Origin: Betaproteobacteria bacterium
GTDB taxonomy: Bacteria > Pseudomonadota > Gammaproteobacteria > Burkholderiales > Casimicrobiaceae
Length of the DNA: 11,128 nt
Reading direction: 5' to 3'
Assembly: GCA_005888865.1 (NCBI GenBank)
Contig: VBCL01000173.1
Location: 1 to 11,128 of the forward strand
Below are positions 1 through 5,462 of the stretch, in pieces. The notes beneath the pieces were generated by a model that saw only the letters and a program-made list of their open reading frames with translations, did no database searches and was not told the DNA's origin. Every line of letters starts with the position of its first letter. Position 1 is the first letter of the stretch. The position numbers were made by a program, and so were the translations under genes.

Positions 1-2
1 AG

Positions 3-314
3 CGCGGGCAGGTGAAGGAGTCGGACTTCCGGATCATCTATCGCAGCCAGAAATTCCCGACCTCGTCGTTCGGCTACGCGCACGACCTCGAGCCGAAGCT
101 CGTCGACAAGATGCTCGGCTGCTTCTACGACTATCGGTTCCCGCCGGAGATGCAGAAGGCGTTCGACGGCGCCGATCGCTTCTTCCCGATCAACTACAAG
201 ACCACGTGGGCGGTCGTCCGTGATGTAGCGAAGGGTTCGGGCGGCAGCTTCGACAAGGCGTCGTACGAAAAGGAAACCGCGCGGGAGGCGGCCGAAGCGG
301 CGAAGAAGAAGTGA
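3..314 (+). CDS. phnD: Phosphonate-type ABC transporter substrate-binding protein, C-terminal part (5' end outside window)
   Basis: This is the C-terminal third (about 103 residues) of a periplasmic binding protein of the PhnD family, which captures phosphonate, phosphite or related oxyanions and hands them to the PhnE/PhnC membrane complex. The frame is open to the window edge, so the gene is cut by the window; a GTG at 12 is internal, not a start. The visible part has the family's late lobe (IIYRSQKFPTSSFGY, then LVDKMLGCFYDYRFPPEM and RFFPINYKTTWAVVRDV) and ends in a Lys/Glu/Ala-rich tail. The ligand-binding residues and the signal peptide lie outside the window, so the substrate cannot be told. 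It is followed on the same strand by phnC and two phnE genes, which strongly supports the assignment. Its stop codon TGA (312-314) forms the start of a long hairpin stem. Confidence 0.88.
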   Translation, partial: RGQVKESDFRIIYRSQKFPTSSFGYAHDLEPKLVDKMLGCFYDYRFPPEMQKAFDGADRFFPINYKTTWAVVRDVAKGSGGSFDKASYEKETAREAAEAAKKK

Positions 315-372
315 CGCATCCGTCCAAGAGCGGGTCGCGAAAGCGGCCCGCGATTGGCAAACGGATGCGTCA
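312..372 (+). repeat. Long two-part hairpin beginning at the phnD stop codon
   Basis: A perfect 12-bp inverted repeat (TGACGCATCCGT at 312-323, ACGGATGCGTCA at 361-372) encloses a second stem, 330-338 with 343-351, of nine pairs including one G-U, closed by a GAAA tetraloop (339-342). CCAA/TTGG (324-327, 354-357) can extend the outer stem across a short bulge. No T-run follows, so it is not a classic intrinsic terminator. A stable hairpin just after a binding-protein gene often protects that mRNA from 3' decay and keeps the binding protein in excess over the permease (the REP element between malE and malF is the known case); applying that here is inference. Confidence 0.7.
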
Positions 373-412
373 TCCCGGCGAAGCCTGCCCCGGCGAAGGC
401 CGGGGCCGGGAT
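372..412 (+). repeat. REP-like palindrome with a nested duplicated core
   Basis: ATCCCGGC (372-379) pairs with GCCGGGAT (405-412), and an inner stem CCCCGGC (388-394) pairs with GCCGGGG (399-405). The ten bases CCCGGCGAAG occur twice, at 374-383 and 389-398, offset by 15 bp, as if a shorter hairpin of the type CATCCCGGCGAAG...CCGGGATCCA had its core duplicated. Hairpins of this general sequence are common dispersed extragenic repeats in GC-rich proteobacteria. It abuts the preceding hairpin directly. Confidence 0.6.
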
Positions 413-446
413 CCAAGTTGATAGGTTGTGGCAATACCGACCTTGG

Positions 447-478
447 GCTCCGGCTCAGTTACCAAAATGAGCCGGGGC
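447..478 (+). repeat. Third hairpin in the phnD-phnC gap
   Basis: CCGGCTCA (450-457) pairs perfectly with TGAGCCGG (468-475) around the ten-base loop GTTACCAAAA. With one T-G pair the stem extends to 447-457/468-478 (11 pairs). The A-run lies in the loop on the + strand and no T-run follows, so it is not an obvious terminator for the + strand. It stands just upstream of the candidate phnC promoter and could insulate or regulate it. Confidence 0.6.
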
Positions 479-483
479 GACAA

Positions 484-511
484 TTGCCTCGCGGGAACGA
501 CGATCTATAGT
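484..511 (+). promoter_or_regulatory. Candidate phnC promoter giving a leaderless mRNA
   Basis: TTGCCT (484-489), a 16-bp spacer and TATAGT (506-511) resemble a housekeeping sigma-factor promoter (three of six matches at -35, five of six at -10). The -10 ends only five bases before the phnC ATG, so initiation would fall at or within a base or two of the start codon. No Shine-Dalgarno sequence is visible upstream of that ATG, which agrees with a leaderless transcript. Confidence 0.45.
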
Positions 512-516
512 GCGCC

Positions 517-1266
517 ATGCTGTCGCTGAAGCATCTTTCCAAGTCGTACGTTCGCGGCAAGCCCGTCCTTAACGACATCAGTCTCGATATCGCGGCCCGC
601 GGCATCACCGCGATCATTGGCCCGTCGGGGACGGGTAAGAGCACACTGATCCGCTGCATCAATCGGCTGGTGGAACCAAGCGCGGGCGCCGTCGTGCTCG
701 ACGGCGAGGATCTCGTGCGACTGCCGCGCAAGGCGTTGCGGCTGGCGCGACGGCGCATCGGCATGGTTTTCCAGGAGTACAACCTGGTCGAGCGCCTGAC
801 GGTGATGGAGAACGTGCTCTCGGGCCGGCTGGGTTACGTGTCGGCGTGGCGCGCCTGGCGGCGCAGGTTTCCTCCCGAGGACATCGCCCGGGCTTTCGAG
901 CTGCTCGAGGTCGTCGGCTTGTCCGGCTTCGCGCAAAGCCGCGCCGACTCGCTCTCCGGCGGCCAGCGACAGCGCGTCGGTATCGCTCGTGCCGTGATGC
1001 AGCAGCCCGCGGTGCTGCTCGCCGACGAGCCGACGTCCTCGCTCGATCCCAAGACTTCGGTCGAGATCATGCAGCTGCTCACCGACATCGCGCGCGACCG
1101 CACGATTCCGATCGTCATCAACATGCACGACGTGGAGCTGGCAAAGCGCTTCGCCGATCGCATCGTCGGCATGGCCGGCGGCCGCGTGGTTTTCGACGGC
1201 CCACCCGATCGCCTGTCCGACGATACGCTCAAGACCATCTACGGAGGCGAAGACTGGCTGCAATGA
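517..1266 (+). CDS. phnC: Phosphonate-type ABC transporter, ATP-binding protein
   Basis: The 249-residue cytoplasmic ATPase powers the importer formed with the two downstream PhnE permeases and PhnD. All nucleotide-binding motifs are intact: Walker A GPSGTGKST (residues 35-43), Q-loop Gln86 (VFQEYNL), signature LSGGQ (146-150), Walker B VLLADE with catalytic Glu171, D-loop SLD (175-177) and switch His204 (NMHDVELA). The segment NLVERLTVMENVLSGRLG and the length are typical of PhnC rather than of other ABC ATPases. The ATG at 517 is chosen because it gives the standard family N-terminus (MLSLKHLSKSY) and there is no in-frame alternative nearby. A promoter-like TATAGT sits five bases upstream. 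The gene ends 13 bp before phnE1, linked to it by a 17-nt duplication and a six-codon micro-ORF. Confidence 0.93.
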   Translation: MLSLKHLSKSYVRGKPVLNDISLDIAARGITAIIGPSGTGKSTLIRCINRLVEPSAGAVVLDGEDLVRLPRKALRLARRRIGMVFQEYNLVERLTVMENVLSGRLGYVSAWRAWRRRFPPEDIARAFELLEVVGLSGFAQSRADSLSGGQRQRVGIARAVMQQPAVLLADEPTSSLDPKTSVEIMQLLTDIARDRTIPIVINMHDVELAKRFADRIVGMAGGRVVFDGPPDRLSDDTLKTIYGGEDWLQ

Positions 1267-1285
1267 CGCGCTGGCCGCAATGACG
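1254..1285 (+). repeat. 17-nt-period near-tandem duplication at the phnC/phnE1 junction
   Basis: CTGGCTGCAATGACG (1254-1268) and CTGGCCGCAATGACG (1271-1285) are 14/15 identical. The first copy contains the phnC stop codon (TGA 1264-1266) and an overlapping ATG; the second contains the phnE1 start codon (1280-1282). Since 17 is not a multiple of three, the two ATGs are in different frames. Confidence 0.8.
1263..1283 (+). other. Six-codon micro-ORF bridging phnC and phnE1 (possible translational relay)
   Basis: The ATG at 1263 overlaps the phnC stop as ATGA. It opens a frame reading Met-Thr-Arg-Trp-Pro-Gln and then TGA at 1281-1283, which in turn overlaps the phnE1 ATG (1280-1282), again as ATGA. 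A ribosome finishing phnC could re-initiate here and then re-initiate on phnE1. That it is translated is inference; the geometry is seen directly. The peptide itself need not have a function. Confidence 0.35.
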
Positions 1286-2140
1286 AGCGCGACGGTTGCC
1301 GCGTTCCCATCGAACCCATGGAAGCGCGTGGGCTGGATCGCGCTCGCGGCGTACGTCGTCTACGCCTGCGCGCAGCTCGACGTATCGGTGGACCGCGTGG
1401 CGAGCGGCTGGCATAACGCGGCGCATTTCCTCGCGCGCCTGTTTCCGCCCAACTTCGGCCGCTGGGAGCTTTTGCTCAAGGGGCTGAAGGAGAGCCTCGA
1501 GATCGCAGTGCTCGCCTCGACCCTCGGCATCGTGCTGTCGCTGCCGATCGGCTTCGTGGCGGCGCGAAACCTCATGCCCGCGTGGATAAGCTGGCCGGCG
1601 CGCCTTCTCATCGTCGGCTGCCGTTCGTTCCACCCGGTGATCGTGGCGATCCTGTTCGTCAAGGCGGTCGGCTTCGGTGCACTGGCGGGGATTCTCGCGC
1701 TGACCATCGCTTCGATCGGATTCATCGGCAAGCTCTTCGCGGAGGCGATCGAGGAGATTTCGCTGAAGCAAGTCGAGGCGGTGCGCGCTACCGGTGCTCC
1801 GTTTGGGAGTGTCATCGCTTTTGGCGTGTTGCCGCAGGTGTTCGCACGTTTCATCGGCTTCTGCACCTACCAGCTCGACTCGAACCTGCGCAACTCGACC
1901 ATGGTCGGCATCGTCGGTGCGGGGGGCATTGGCGGGACGTTGTTCGCCGCGTTCCAGCGTTTCGACTACGACTACGTCTGCGCGATCCTGATCTCGATCA
2001 TCGCTCTGATCATGGTGGGCGAGCTTCTCGCGATGGGAGTCCGGGCGATCTTCATCGACGGCTTGTCGCTCGCGGAGCTCTTCCGCGGCCGGGTCGGCAG
2101 ACTTGCGGCACGCGGTGAACGCCCTCTCGAAGATGACTGA
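1280..2140 (+). CDS. phnE: Phosphonate-type ABC transporter permease, first copy
   Basis: This 286-residue inner-membrane protein is one half of the transport channel. Hydrophobic segments lie at about residues 18-33, 73-95, 106-126, 128-150, 205-225 and 231-252. The cytoplasmic coupling (EAA) loop that docks on PhnC is at about 155-185 (EAIEEISLKQVEAVRATGAP), and the PhnE hallmark NSTMVGIVGAGGIGGTL follows at 205-221. The ATG at 1280 is reached by an ATGA overlap with the micro-ORF; there is no good Shine-Dalgarno sequence, so coupling to phnC translation is likely. Its 3' end overlaps the start of the second permease by 8 bp (ATGACTGA). A second, diverged permease gene next door implies a heterodimeric channel, as in other PhnCDE-type operons with two phnE genes. 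Confidence 0.92.
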   Translation: MTSATVAAFPSNPWKRVGWIALAAYVVYACAQLDVSVDRVASGWHNAAHFLARLFPPNFGRWELLLKGLKESLEIAVLASTLGIVLSLPIGFVAARNLMPAWISWPARLLIVGCRSFHPVIVAILFVKAVGFGALAGILALTIASIGFIGKLFAEAIEEISLKQVEAVRATGAPFGSVIAFGVLPQVFARFIGFCTYQLDSNLRNSTMVGIVGAGGIGGTLFAAFQRFDYDYVCAILISIIALIMVGELLAMGVRAIFIDGLSLAELFRGRVGRLAARGERPLEDD

Positions 2141-2936
2141 AGCTGCGCACGAGAAGCTCTGGCGCCGCTTCACGCCGGCGCAGCGCGTCGCGCGCTTTGG
2201 CGTGTACCTCGTGATCGTTGCCGCGATCGTCGCCTCGGTCCAGACCGTCGAGGTGATCCCGGAATTTCTCGCCGACGCTCCGGAGCAGGTCGCCGACCTG
2301 TTTGCGCGGATGTGGCCGGTCGACCTCGCCTACTACCCACGGGGCGTTCACGCCGCGCTCATGGAGACGATTCATATCGCCTCGCTCGGCACGCTGCTCG
2401 CACTGGTGCTGGCGCTGCCCGTGGGCCTGCTCGCGGCGCACAATCTTTGTCCTTTCACGCCGGTGAACCTGCTCGCGAAACTTGTCCTGGTGTCCTCGCG
2501 CTCGGTGAACTCCCTCGTCTGGGCGCTACTCTTCGTCGGGATCTTCGGACCGGGAGCACTCGCCGGAACGCTCGCGATCGCATTCCGCTCGATCGGCTTC
2601 GTCGGCAAACTCTTCGGCGAGGCGCTCGAGGAGACCAGCCGCGGACCGATCGAGGCGCTCGATGCCGCGGGCGCGCCCGCGCTGTCGCGATTGTCCTTCG
2701 GCTACTGGCCGCAGGTGAAGCCCGCGTTCTGGTCCATCGCTCTGTTTCGCTGGGACATCAACGTCCGCGAGTCGGCGGTGCTAGGTCTCGTCGGCGCCGG
2801 CGGCATCGGCATGACGCTCGATGCGGCGCTCAACCTGTTTCAGTGGGATCGTGTCGCGCTCATCCTGCTCGCGATCTTCGCGATCGTCATCCTGGCCGAA
2901 ATCGCCGTCACGTGGGTGCGCAAACTGCTCCTGTAA
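2133..2936 (+). CDS. phnE: Phosphonate-type ABC transporter permease, second copy
   Basis: This is a 267-residue paralogue of the preceding permease. It has the same layout: a first hydrophobic segment at about 23-37, a strong one at 80-102, the EAA loop at about 163-190 (EALEETSRGPIEALDAAGAP) and the hallmark SAVLGLVGAGGIGMTL at about 214-229, with a final membrane segment at 241-260. The start is set at ATG 2133, which overlaps the upstream stop as ATGACTGA; in-frame TTG (2103) and GTG (2115) codons upstream would only add residues without family resemblance. With phnE1 it probably forms the membrane channel. The TAA stop (2934-2936) lies inside a -10-like TAAACT that precedes parA. Confidence 0.92.
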   Translation: MTEAAHEKLWRRFTPAQRVARFGVYLVIVAAIVASVQTVEVIPEFLADAPEQVADLFARMWPVDLAYYPRGVHAALMETIHIASLGTLLALVLALPVGLLAAHNLCPFTPVNLLAKLVLVSSRSVNSLVWALLFVGIFGPGALAGTLAIAFRSIGFVGKLFGEALEETSRGPIEALDAAGAPALSRLSFGYWPQVKPAFWSIALFRWDINVRESAVLGLVGAGGIGMTLDAALNLFQWDRVALILLAIFAIVILAEIAVTWVRKLLL

Positions 2937-2939
2937 ACT
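2934..2939 (+). promoter_or_regulatory. -10-like hexamer before parA
   Basis: TAAACT (four of six matches to the -10 consensus) includes the stop codon of the second permease and ends six bases before the parA ATG. That is the distance expected if transcription begins on the start codon itself. No convincing -35 element is visible 16-18 bp upstream, and no Shine-Dalgarno sequence precedes parA, so the site may be fortuitous and parA may be read as part of the phn operon. Confidence 0.3.
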
Positions 2940-2945
2940 CGTGCG

Positions 2946-3710
2946 ATGACGGTCATCGCGGTATTCAACCGGAAGGGTGGCGTCGGCAAGACCACCACCG
3001 CGCTGAACCTGCTCGCCGGGATCGCGCAGCGCGGAGTTCGCCCGTTCGGCATCGATCTCGATCCGCAGGCGCATCTGTCGGGCGTGTTCGATACGCATCC
3101 GCGTCTCGCAGACGATTCGGTCTACGGATTCTTCATGGGCCAGCGGCCGCTTGCCGACGTGGCGCATATCAGCGCGAGCGGCGTGATTATCTGCCCCGCG
3201 CATCTGGAGCTGACCAAGCTCGACACGCTGCTCGGCAAGGGCGTGAACGTCATCACCCGTCTGCGGGTTGCCCTGAAGAAGGCCGACCAGGCGCCGGGTC
3301 CGGTGGTGATCGATACCTGCCCGCTGCTCGGCGTGCTCTCGCTCAACGCGATCTTTGCCTGCGACCTGCTGCTGGTGCCGGTATCAGCCGATTTTCTCGC
3401 GCTGCAAGGTGCTCAGCAGGTCGAGCGCGCGCTGCGCGCGCTCGAGCCGGTCTTCAAGCGCCGACTGCCGCGCCGATACGTGCTCACGCGATTCGACGCG
3501 CGAAGGAAGATGAGCTCCGAGGTCGCCGACCTGATGGCGATCGCATTTCGCCCCGACGAGATTTGCAAGACCCGGATTGCCGAGAACGTGAGCCTCGCGG
3601 AGAGCCCGGCGCGGCATCTCGACATATTCCGCCATGCGCCGCAGAGCCAGGGCGCGCAGGACTACAAGGCGCTGGTCGAGGAGCTAGTGGGTACCGGCTT
3701 TATTGCGTAG
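2946..3710 (+). CDS. Orphan ParA/Soj-type ATPase
   Basis: The 254-residue protein belongs to the ParA family of deviant-Walker ATPases, which bind DNA non-specifically as ATP dimers and position chromosomes, plasmids or protein cargo. The Walker A is NRKGGVGKTT (8-17), with signature Lys10 and catalytic Lys15; the A' motif is DLDPQ (37-41). The Walker B reads VVIDTCP (121-126) where most relatives have DTPP. The C-terminal part has the Soj-like KTRIAENVSLAESPA (208-222) and GAQDYKALVEEL. No parB gene or parS-like site is seen nearby, so it is not an ordinary chromosome-partition pair. It starts 9 bp after the transporter operon and could be co-transcribed with it. A role in placing a membrane or cytoplasmic cargo is inference; the cargo is unknown. 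Confidence 0.88.
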   Translation: MTVIAVFNRKGGVGKTTTALNLLAGIAQRGVRPFGIDLDPQAHLSGVFDTHPRLADDSVYGFFMGQRPLADVAHISASGVIICPAHLELTKLDTLLGKGVNVITRLRVALKKADQAPGPVVIDTCPLLGVLSLNAIFACDLLLVPVSADFLALQGAQQVERALRALEPVFKRRLPRRYVLTRFDARRKMSSEVADLMAIAFRPDEICKTRIAENVSLAESPARHLDIFRHAPQSQGAQDYKALVEELVGTGFIA

Positions 3711-3950
3711 CATCGAGCGCGCTACGGAAGGGATCGACTCCGGTTCATCGCTGATAATGCCGATCACGCCCTCGAGGTCGAGCGGATCGTTGCGCGGGCT
3801 CACGGCTTCGGTCTGACAATGGACGATTTCGCAGTGGTGATACATCTGGCGCAGCCGCCGCTCCGCATCGGCCTGGTTGGCGGCCATGATGCAGATGTTG
3901 TCGACTCTCTGGCCGCTGCGCGTTCGAATGTTGAAGCCGTATCGGATCAT
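3684..3950 (-). CDS. Small conserved-looking protein of unknown function (MIRYGFN type)
   Basis: An 88-residue soluble protein begins MIRYGFNIRTRSGQRV and continues with ADAERRLRQMYHHCEIVHC. I recognise this opening pattern from small uncharacterised proteins of betaproteobacteria but know no function. The ATG at 3950 is chosen because a good Shine-Dalgarno sequence (GGGAGG, read on the minus strand at 3964-3959) lies eight bases upstream, and because translation further upstream is rich in Arg, Pro and Cys and does not look like protein. Three Cys/His-rich positions (YHHCEIVHC) could bind metal, which is speculation. The C-terminal third (from about residue 55) looks less ordered. The last 27 bp overlap the 3' end of parA in the opposite orientation. 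Confidence 0.65.
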   Translation of the reverse strand: MIRYGFNIRTRSGQRVDNICIMAANQADAERRLRQMYHHCEIVHCQTEAVSPRNDPLDLEGVIGIISDEPESIPSVARSMLRNKAGTH

Positions 3951-3958
3951 CGCGGGCG

Positions 3959-3964
3959 CCTCCC
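3959..3964 (-). promoter_or_regulatory. Shine-Dalgarno sequence of the small minus-strand protein
   Basis: GGGAGG on the minus strand, eight bases before the ATG at 3950. It decides the start of the small protein and contrasts with the genes here that have no such site. Confidence 0.6.
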
Positions 3965-4288
3965 GACACCGAGCAATCTTTCCCCTGAGGTTCGCCTTGG
4001 CCCGCACCCTCGCGACGCATCCGTCGGGTGGAAACGGCGCCGGGCATGGGCACTGAAGACTCCAATGCAAATATCGTACCGTTGCGTGGCTCCGGCAGTG
4101 TGAATCTTCACGGTTGGGTCGGAGGACATCCGCGGGATTGCCCACTACAACGGGGCGTGGTGAAGAATGGAAGTGTGCGCTCACCTTCGGTTCCCACAAT
4201 GGCGGTTATCAAGTGAATGTGCGGCCCGGGCGGTGCGGCCAAGATGCCGTACAACGTCATTTCCGTTCAGGCCGCGCAGCGTCGCGAG

Positions 4289-4322
4289 CGGGCGGATCCT
4301 CGTCTCATGGGGGACCCGCCCG
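4289..4322 (+). repeat. Inverted repeat upstream of the zinc-ribbon gene
   Basis: CGGGCGG (4289-4295) pairs with CCGCCCG (4316-4322) across a 20-base loop. It ends 76 bp before the zinc-ribbon start codon. With no T-run after it, a terminator is unlikely; it may be a leader structure or chance in GC-rich DNA. Confidence 0.35.
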
Positions 4323-4382
4323 ATTGAATCCGCTTGGCAGCTGGCGCAGAATCCCTGCACAGCGGGCGGCGTCCAGGAACCC

Positions 4383-4388
4383 GAGGAG
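4383..4388 (+). promoter_or_regulatory. Shine-Dalgarno sequence of the zinc-ribbon gene
   Basis: GAGGAG lies ten bases before the ATG at 4399 and decides that start over upstream in-frame codons. Confidence 0.55.
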
Positions 4389-4398
4389 TTGCAGCGCC

Positions 4399-4677
4399 AT
4401 GTTCTGTCCCCAATGCGGCACGCCGATTCTCGATCGGGCGAAATTCTGCCAGTGTTGTAGCGCACGAATCGGCGAAGTCGGGACGGTCCTGGGGTCGGTC
4501 GAGACTGGGTCGCTATCCTTGGCGAGCGAGACGGAGCGTCCCGGATCAACCGCCAGCGGTCGAATATCCGGCGCGGCCTTTGGCGGGAATATCGCGCTGT
4601 CGGCGGCCAGCGCCGCCCCAGGCCTCGCCGCTCGGGTCCGGAACGTCCTCGCCCGAGTCACCTCACCCGGCCGCTAG
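4399..4677 (+). CDS. Short zinc-ribbon protein, possibly truncated
   Basis: The 92-residue product opens with a zinc ribbon, MFCPQCGTPILDRAKFCQCC: Cys3-X2-Cys6 and Cys17-X2-Cys20, the spacing of the common FCPQCG...FCxxCG ribbons. A 45-residue Ser/Gly/Ala-rich linker follows, then GLAARVRNVLARVTSPGR. In larger proteins of this kind a ribbon and linker often precede a Yip1-like or other multi-spanning membrane domain that begins with a similar R-V-x-N-I/V-L segment. Here the frame stops right there, so the gene may have lost its membrane domain; this is inference. The start is supported by a GAGGAG site. The 3' end overlaps the HAD gene on the other strand by 15 bp. No function can be given beyond probable zinc binding. 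Confidence 0.6.
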   Translation: MFCPQCGTPILDRAKFCQCCSARIGEVGTVLGSVETGSLSLASETERPGSTASGRISGAAFGGNIALSAASAAPGLAARVRNVLARVTSPGR

Positions 4678-5446
4678 CAACTCCGCCAGTTCCGCGAAGC
4701 CCGCGCCCGCCTCTCGCGTCGTGACGTAGCGCGGCGGAGTGTCGATGCGATCGGCGAAGCGCTGCACGTTGGCCACCCCGACGGCGTACGGAAAAAACTC
4801 GAACATCGGCGCGTCGTTGGGCGAATCGCCGACGAACACGAACCGCTCACGCTCGGCGTCGAGATCCATCCCGAATTCTTCCTGCAGCCGTCAGCTTGTC
4901 GTAGTCGCCGAACCAGCCGTTCACGTGGATCGACGAAATCGTCACCGTCATGCCCTCGGCCCGCATCAGCGCGACGATGCGATCGACGGCCTCGCGCGGA
5001 AGCGGCGGCACGTCTTCGCAATAGTCGATCGCGAGGTCGGTCTCTCGGTAAGCCTGGTCTGACGCCAAGGCACAGCCGGGCACGGAGCGCAGGAGCGTCT
5101 CGCCGATCCGCTCGAGCCTTGCCTTGGCCGCCCGCCGGCTCGCCGCGTCGGCGAAGTAGCGTTTCCTGAGCTTCCCCTTGCGATCATCGTGCCTCATGTA
5201 GAGCGACCCATTCTCGCCAACGATCGCGTCGACCGGCCACATCCGCGCGATGTGGTCGCACCAGCCTGCCGGGCGTCCGGTGATCGGAATGACCAGCAGG
5301 CCCGCGGCGCGCAGGCGGGCCAGCGCCGCGTACGCCATCGGCGTGATGCGTCCGTGCGTCGAAAGCGTATCGTCGATGTCGGTCAGCACGCCGCGGAAGG
5401 CACGGCGCACCGCGTGGGGGAGTGTTGCCAGGGGTTGCATGCTCAT
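4663..5446 (-). pseudogene. HAD-IIB family phosphatase, frameshifted
   Basis: Two adjoining minus-strand frames together give one HAD-superfamily hydrolase of the Cof / sugar-phosphate phosphatase type. The N-terminal frame (from ATG 5446 or 5440) has motif I DIDDT (nucleophile Asp23, acid/base Asp25), motif II ITGRPAG (Thr56) and the IIB cap, ending ...NGWFGDYDKLT. The C-terminal frame resumes as LQEEFGMDLDAERE and carries motif IV, FVFVGDSPNDAPMF, then FPYAVGVANV. The break is at about 4885-4891. Relatives known to me have about five more residues between DKLT and the following leucine, so a deletion of about 14 nt fits better than a one-base slip. As written, the product would lose motif IV and be inactive. 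The start lies 16 bp after the glpD stop without a Shine-Dalgarno sequence, so it is probably co-transcribed. A sequencing or assembly error is possible. Confidence 0.8.
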
Positions 5447-5462
5447 TTGTACGACGGCCGGG

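Larger units (their letters stand above)
3951..4398. other. 448-bp stretch without a supported gene, between divergent small genes
   Basis: The open frames crossing this stretch translate to Arg/Pro/Cys-rich sequence without family resemblance. It should hold the promoters of the minus-strand small protein and the plus-strand zinc-ribbon gene, but no convincing -35/-10 pair stands out. Small structures seen are a perfect GTGAA-TC-TTCAC palindrome (4100-4111), a direct repeat GTGCGGCC (4219-4226 and 4233-4240), and an inverted repeat CGGGCGG/CCGCCCG (4289-4295 and 4316-4322), which would form a hairpin in the leader of the zinc-ribbon gene. The middle part (about 4050-4210) is visibly less GC-rich than its surroundings. 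Confidence 0.5.

Noticed and set aside
505..1263. Long open frame on the minus strand across phnC (about 250 codons)
   Set aside because: It is antisense to an intact phnC, is rich in His, Arg, Asp and Ala, and has no recognisable motif; long antisense frames are expected in GC-rich genes.
1229..2173. Minus-strand open frame of about 314 codons across phnE1
   Set aside because: The translation is dominated by Arg, Glu, Asp and His with no family pattern, and both phnE genes on the + strand are complete and typical.
2312..3754. Plus-strand open frame of about 480 codons across phnE2 and parA
   Set aside because: It runs through two well-supported genes in another frame, is extremely Arg-rich and resembles nothing.
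4014..4024. Second copy of GACGCATCCGT, also present in the first phnD-phnC hairpin (313-323)
   Set aside because: An 11-base match is expected several times by chance in a GC-rich window of this size, and the flanks do not match.
3951..4199. Upstream extension of the small minus-strand protein
   Set aside because: The sequence is Pro/Arg/Cys-rich and unlike protein, and a good Shine-Dalgarno site precedes the ATG at 3950.
4114..4398. In-frame upstream extension of the zinc-ribbon gene
   Set aside because: The translated extension is Arg/Gly/Ser-rich without structure, while a Shine-Dalgarno site and a canonical MFCPQCG start favour 4399.
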